Source: Actinomycetota bacterium (lineage in GTDB: Bacteria; Actinomycetota; Geothermincolia; Geothermincolales; RBG-13-55-18). From it: a stretch of DNA of 5,964 nt. Of this stretch, positions 4,041 through 5,964 are shown in pieces. The position numbers were made by a program, and so were the translations under genes. The stretch is from NCBI GenBank assembly GCA_028275245.1, contig JAPWVA010000085.1, forward strand, positions 1 through 5,964, given 5' to 3'. The stretch's first letter is position 1, and each line of letters starts with the position of its first letter. A model generated the notes under the pieces. The model was not told the DNA's origin. It did no database searches and saw nothing but the letters and a program-made list of their open reading frames with translations.

Positions 4041-5964
4041 GGAACCCTCCTGCGTCTGGGATAACCGGTAGCTCCACCACGAGCCTGGTTCCCGCCCCCG
4101 GGCGGGAGCTCAGCCTCACGGAACCTCCCAGTAGCTCGGCTCTTTCCCTTATATTGCTTAGTCCCATGTGCCCTTCCTCGCCCCCCGTCGAAGGGATGGG
4201 GTTCATTCCCCTGCCGTTGTCGTGGATGCTCACGGTGATGCTCCCCTTCCCTCCCACCACGGATATCTCCACCGCATCCGCCCCGGAATGACGAGCCACG
4301 TTAGCCAGGGCTTCCTGCACCATACGGTATATGTTCGTCTCCAGCAGGGGATCTAATCCCTCCGGCACGTCTCTCCAAATGAAGGACGTCCGCATCCCAC
4401 TTTCCAGGCCGAATCTCTCGAGGCAATTGGCCAGCGACCTCCTGAGGCCCAGCACCTCCAAAGGGACGGGGCGAAGGTCGGAGATCATGGCCCGCAACTC
4501 TCCCACGGCATTCCGGGCCTGCTCTGCGATGCCCCTCAGCTCCTCCTGCCACGGCCCCTCCAATTCCCCCTGCATGGATTCCACGCGGAAGATGATCTCC
4601 AGGAACTGGGGAACCAGGCCATCGTGTAGTTCCCGAGAAATCCTGGCACGCTCCCGCTCTTGTGCAGAACCAATACCCCGGACCAGCTCCCTCAACCTGC
4701 GACCGTACTCCAGCACCTCCTGTAGGTGGAGGGAGTTGCTGAGGGAGACCGCCAGCTGGGAGGACAAGGAAACCAGGAAGTTCAGCTCCTCCACCGCGAG
4801 CTTCTCTCCGTCCACGTGGTTCCCCACCGCCAGCAGCCCCACTTCCTCCCCCGCCGCCACCAAGGGCAGTATGAAGGCCATCCCGTAATCGTCGGAGTCC
4901 CAGCGGTTTTCCAGGGTCCTCCCACCGCCCTCATAAAGCCGTAAGATGCCCCCGCCTAAGAACTGCAGGCGCACACCACCGCCGAATATCGATGACTCCA
5001 CCTGGACCATCCCGTCCACACCCCCCCTTCCGTCGGAAAAGGCGTAGCCCCCCGGTACCCGCCAAAGCCTGAGGACACCTTTCATTCCTTCCAGCGGCCT
5101 TGTCACGTGGGCAGGGTGAGCGGAATGGTTCAGGAGCAAGAATGACCCCTCCCTCTTGGCGAAAACGGCGCAAAAGCTTAGCTCCATGGTCTCCCTGGTG
5201 GTACGGGTTACCTCCTCCGCAAGCTCCTCCAGGCCCCTCAGCCGACGTATGGAGTCTGCCAGCTGGGCCAAGAGGTAACCCTCCCTCTCCGTCCTCCTCC
5301 CGGAGAGGCGCGCGTAAGCCCGCCTTATCCAGGCCGTTTCCATGCCATAAAGGATCATGAAGGGAACGGAGGAGAGGAATATCAAGGGGTAGAGGACCAC
5401 GGGACTGCGGATGCTAAGCACGTAGTAGTAGATACACGAAAGGCCCACGTAGGCCAGCAAATTGACCGCCAGGGCCACCGTGCTCAGGGCAATCCTCCGG
5501 GCCACGTGACGCACGTCCACGAAGAGCCCGTATCTCATGATCCCGTATCCGATGGTGGCAGCGAAAAGAAAGCCCAATTGGGGGGTGCTTATGAAGCGAT
5601 TTACCTTGAGCACCTGAAGCAGGTTGGCTACCAGCATGGGAAAGGGAGCCAGTCCCAAAAGCAAGAGGCCACCCCTGGTGTGGCGGGAGGGACTGCGGCG
5701 CCACTCCGCCCCGTACCGTAGCGATGCGGCCACGATCATCATGAAGGCCAGGGCGGTGAGGAACCAGAAGTACGGAGTCCTCTGCACGTCCACGCCGTAG
5801 GTGTTCTCAGCGGGAAAGTAGCCGGAATAGACCAATCCACCTAGGTAGAGTTGGTGCAAGCCCAATAAGAAGGGAGCGTAGCAAAGGAGGAAGACCACTA
5901 ACCTCCGGCGCCTCCCTTCCGGTAGCTTGGGATGGGGATAAGGAAAATAAAGGGAGAGAAGGAA
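4000..5964 (-). CDS. Membrane sensor histidine kinase: 7TM-type sensor, GAF-like, HisKA_3, HATPase (N-terminus beyond right edge)
   Basis: This kinase autophosphorylates on histidine and passes phosphate to the overlapping response regulator. Numbering from GTG 5896-5898 (632 residues): helices at about 2-22, 43-60, 77-97 and 107-121 match the later part of the N-terminal 7TM region found in histidine kinases. Two more helices lie at about 135-160 and 166-187. A GAF-like sensor domain spans about 225-390, and a coiled region about 390-420. The HisKA_3 dimerisation helix has SRELHDG with phosphoacceptor H425 (codon 4624-4626). The HATPase domain has the N-box QEALANVARHSG (N533), DNGRGM (D560) and GHMGLSNIRERAELLGG near 576-592. 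The GTG is probably internal: the frame stays open for 22 more codons to the edge, and these read FPYPHPKLPEGRRRR, like the loop before a helix in the 7TM module. The GTG has GGAGG only 3 bases away, which is tight. The usual phosphatase Gln five residues after the His is Pro. The ligand is unknown. Confidence 0.93.
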   Translation of the reverse strand, partial: FLLSLYFPYPHPKLPEGRRRRLVVFLLCYAPFLLGLHQLYLGGLVYSGYFPAENTYGVDVQRTPYFWFLTALAFMMIVAASLRYGAEWRRSPSRHTRGGLLLLGLAPFPMLVANLLQVLKVNRFISTPQLGFLFAATIGYGIMRYGLFVDVRHVARRIALSTVALAVNLLAYVGLSCIYYYVLSIRSPVVLYPLIFLSSVPFMILYGMETAWIRRAYARLSGRRTEREGYLLAQLADSIRRLRGLEELAEEVTRTTRETMELSFCAVFAKREGSFLLLNHSAHPAHVTRPLEGMKGVLRLWRVPGGYAFSDGRGGVDGMVQVESSIFGGGVRLQFLGGGILRLYEGGGRTLENRWDSDDYGMAFILPLVAAGEEVGLLAVGNHVDGEKLAVEELNFLVSLSSQLAVSLSNSLHLQEVLEYGRRLRELVRGIGSAQERERARISRELHDGLVPQFLEIIFRVESMQGELEGPWQEELRGIAEQARNAVGELRAMISDLRPVPLEVLGLRRSLANCLERFGLESGMRTSFIWRDVPEGLDPLLETNIYRMVQEALANVARHSGADAVEISVVGGKGSITVSIHDNGRGMNPIPSTGGEEGHMGLSNIRERAELLGGSVRLSSRPGAGTRLVVELPVIPDAGGFLEGERSHSISGGG
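4046..4051 (-). promoter_or_regulatory. Shine-Dalgarno site supporting the TTG start of the response regulator
   Basis: Minus strand AGGAGG (in CAGGAGGGTTCC) lies inside the last codons of the kinase gene, 5 bases before TTG 4038-4040. It decides the regulator start in favour of TTG and suggests that ribosomes finishing the kinase re-initiate on the regulator. Confidence 0.75.

Noticed and set aside
1..5964. CRISPR array, insertion sequence, tRNA or rRNA genes
   Set aside because: No regularly spaced repeats, transposase motifs, terminal inverted repeats, T-loop motifs or rRNA signatures were seen on either strand.

Overview
The window is a GC-rich bacterial chromosome segment in which every supported gene lies on the minus strand. 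Reading in the direction of transcription (high to low coordinates), the order is: a membrane sensor histidine kinase cut by the right edge, its NarL/LuxR-type response regulator, a gap of about 300 bases with a promoter, enolase (eno), a membrane-anchored beta-propeller protein of unknown function, and pyruvate kinase (pyk) cut by the left edge. Many arginines are AGG/CGG, start codons include TTG and GTG, and Shine-Dalgarno sites are strong (AGGAGG type). This fits a high-GC Gram-positive-like or related lineage, such as a deep Actinobacteriota, Chloroflexota or thermophilic Firmicutes group. The sequence alone does not fix the taxon.

Region 4000-5964 and 3369-4040: two-component system. 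The kinase has an N-terminal 7TM-type sensor region, two more membrane helices, a GAF-like domain, and a HisKA_3/HATPase core of the NarX/DesK/LiaS class. Its reading frame stays open to the window edge, and the residues there look like an internal loop of the 7TM module, so the true N-terminus is probably outside. The regulator starts with TTG inside the kinase gene (41-base overlap) behind a good Shine-Dalgarno site, which implies translational coupling.

Region 3063-3368: intergenic. It holds a weak possible terminator after the regulator, about 180 bases of GC-rich sequence with hairpin potential and no assignment, and then a clear sigma-70-type promoter (TTCACA-17-CATAAT) about 47 bases upstream of eno.

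Region 1-3062: glycolytic cluster. Enolase makes phosphoenolpyruvate and pyruvate kinase consumes it. Between them sits a single-pass membrane protein with about seven beta-propeller-like repeats. Its stop codon overlaps the pyk Shine-Dalgarno site, so the two are almost certainly co-transcribed, and all three are probably one operon. The visible part of pyruvate kinase carries the residue set associated with K+-independent enzymes. Nothing here is clearly a new system. The points worth a second look are the propeller gene between eno and pyk with its possible ATC start, the altered phosphatase motif of the kinase, and the unexplained stretch upstream of the eno promoter.
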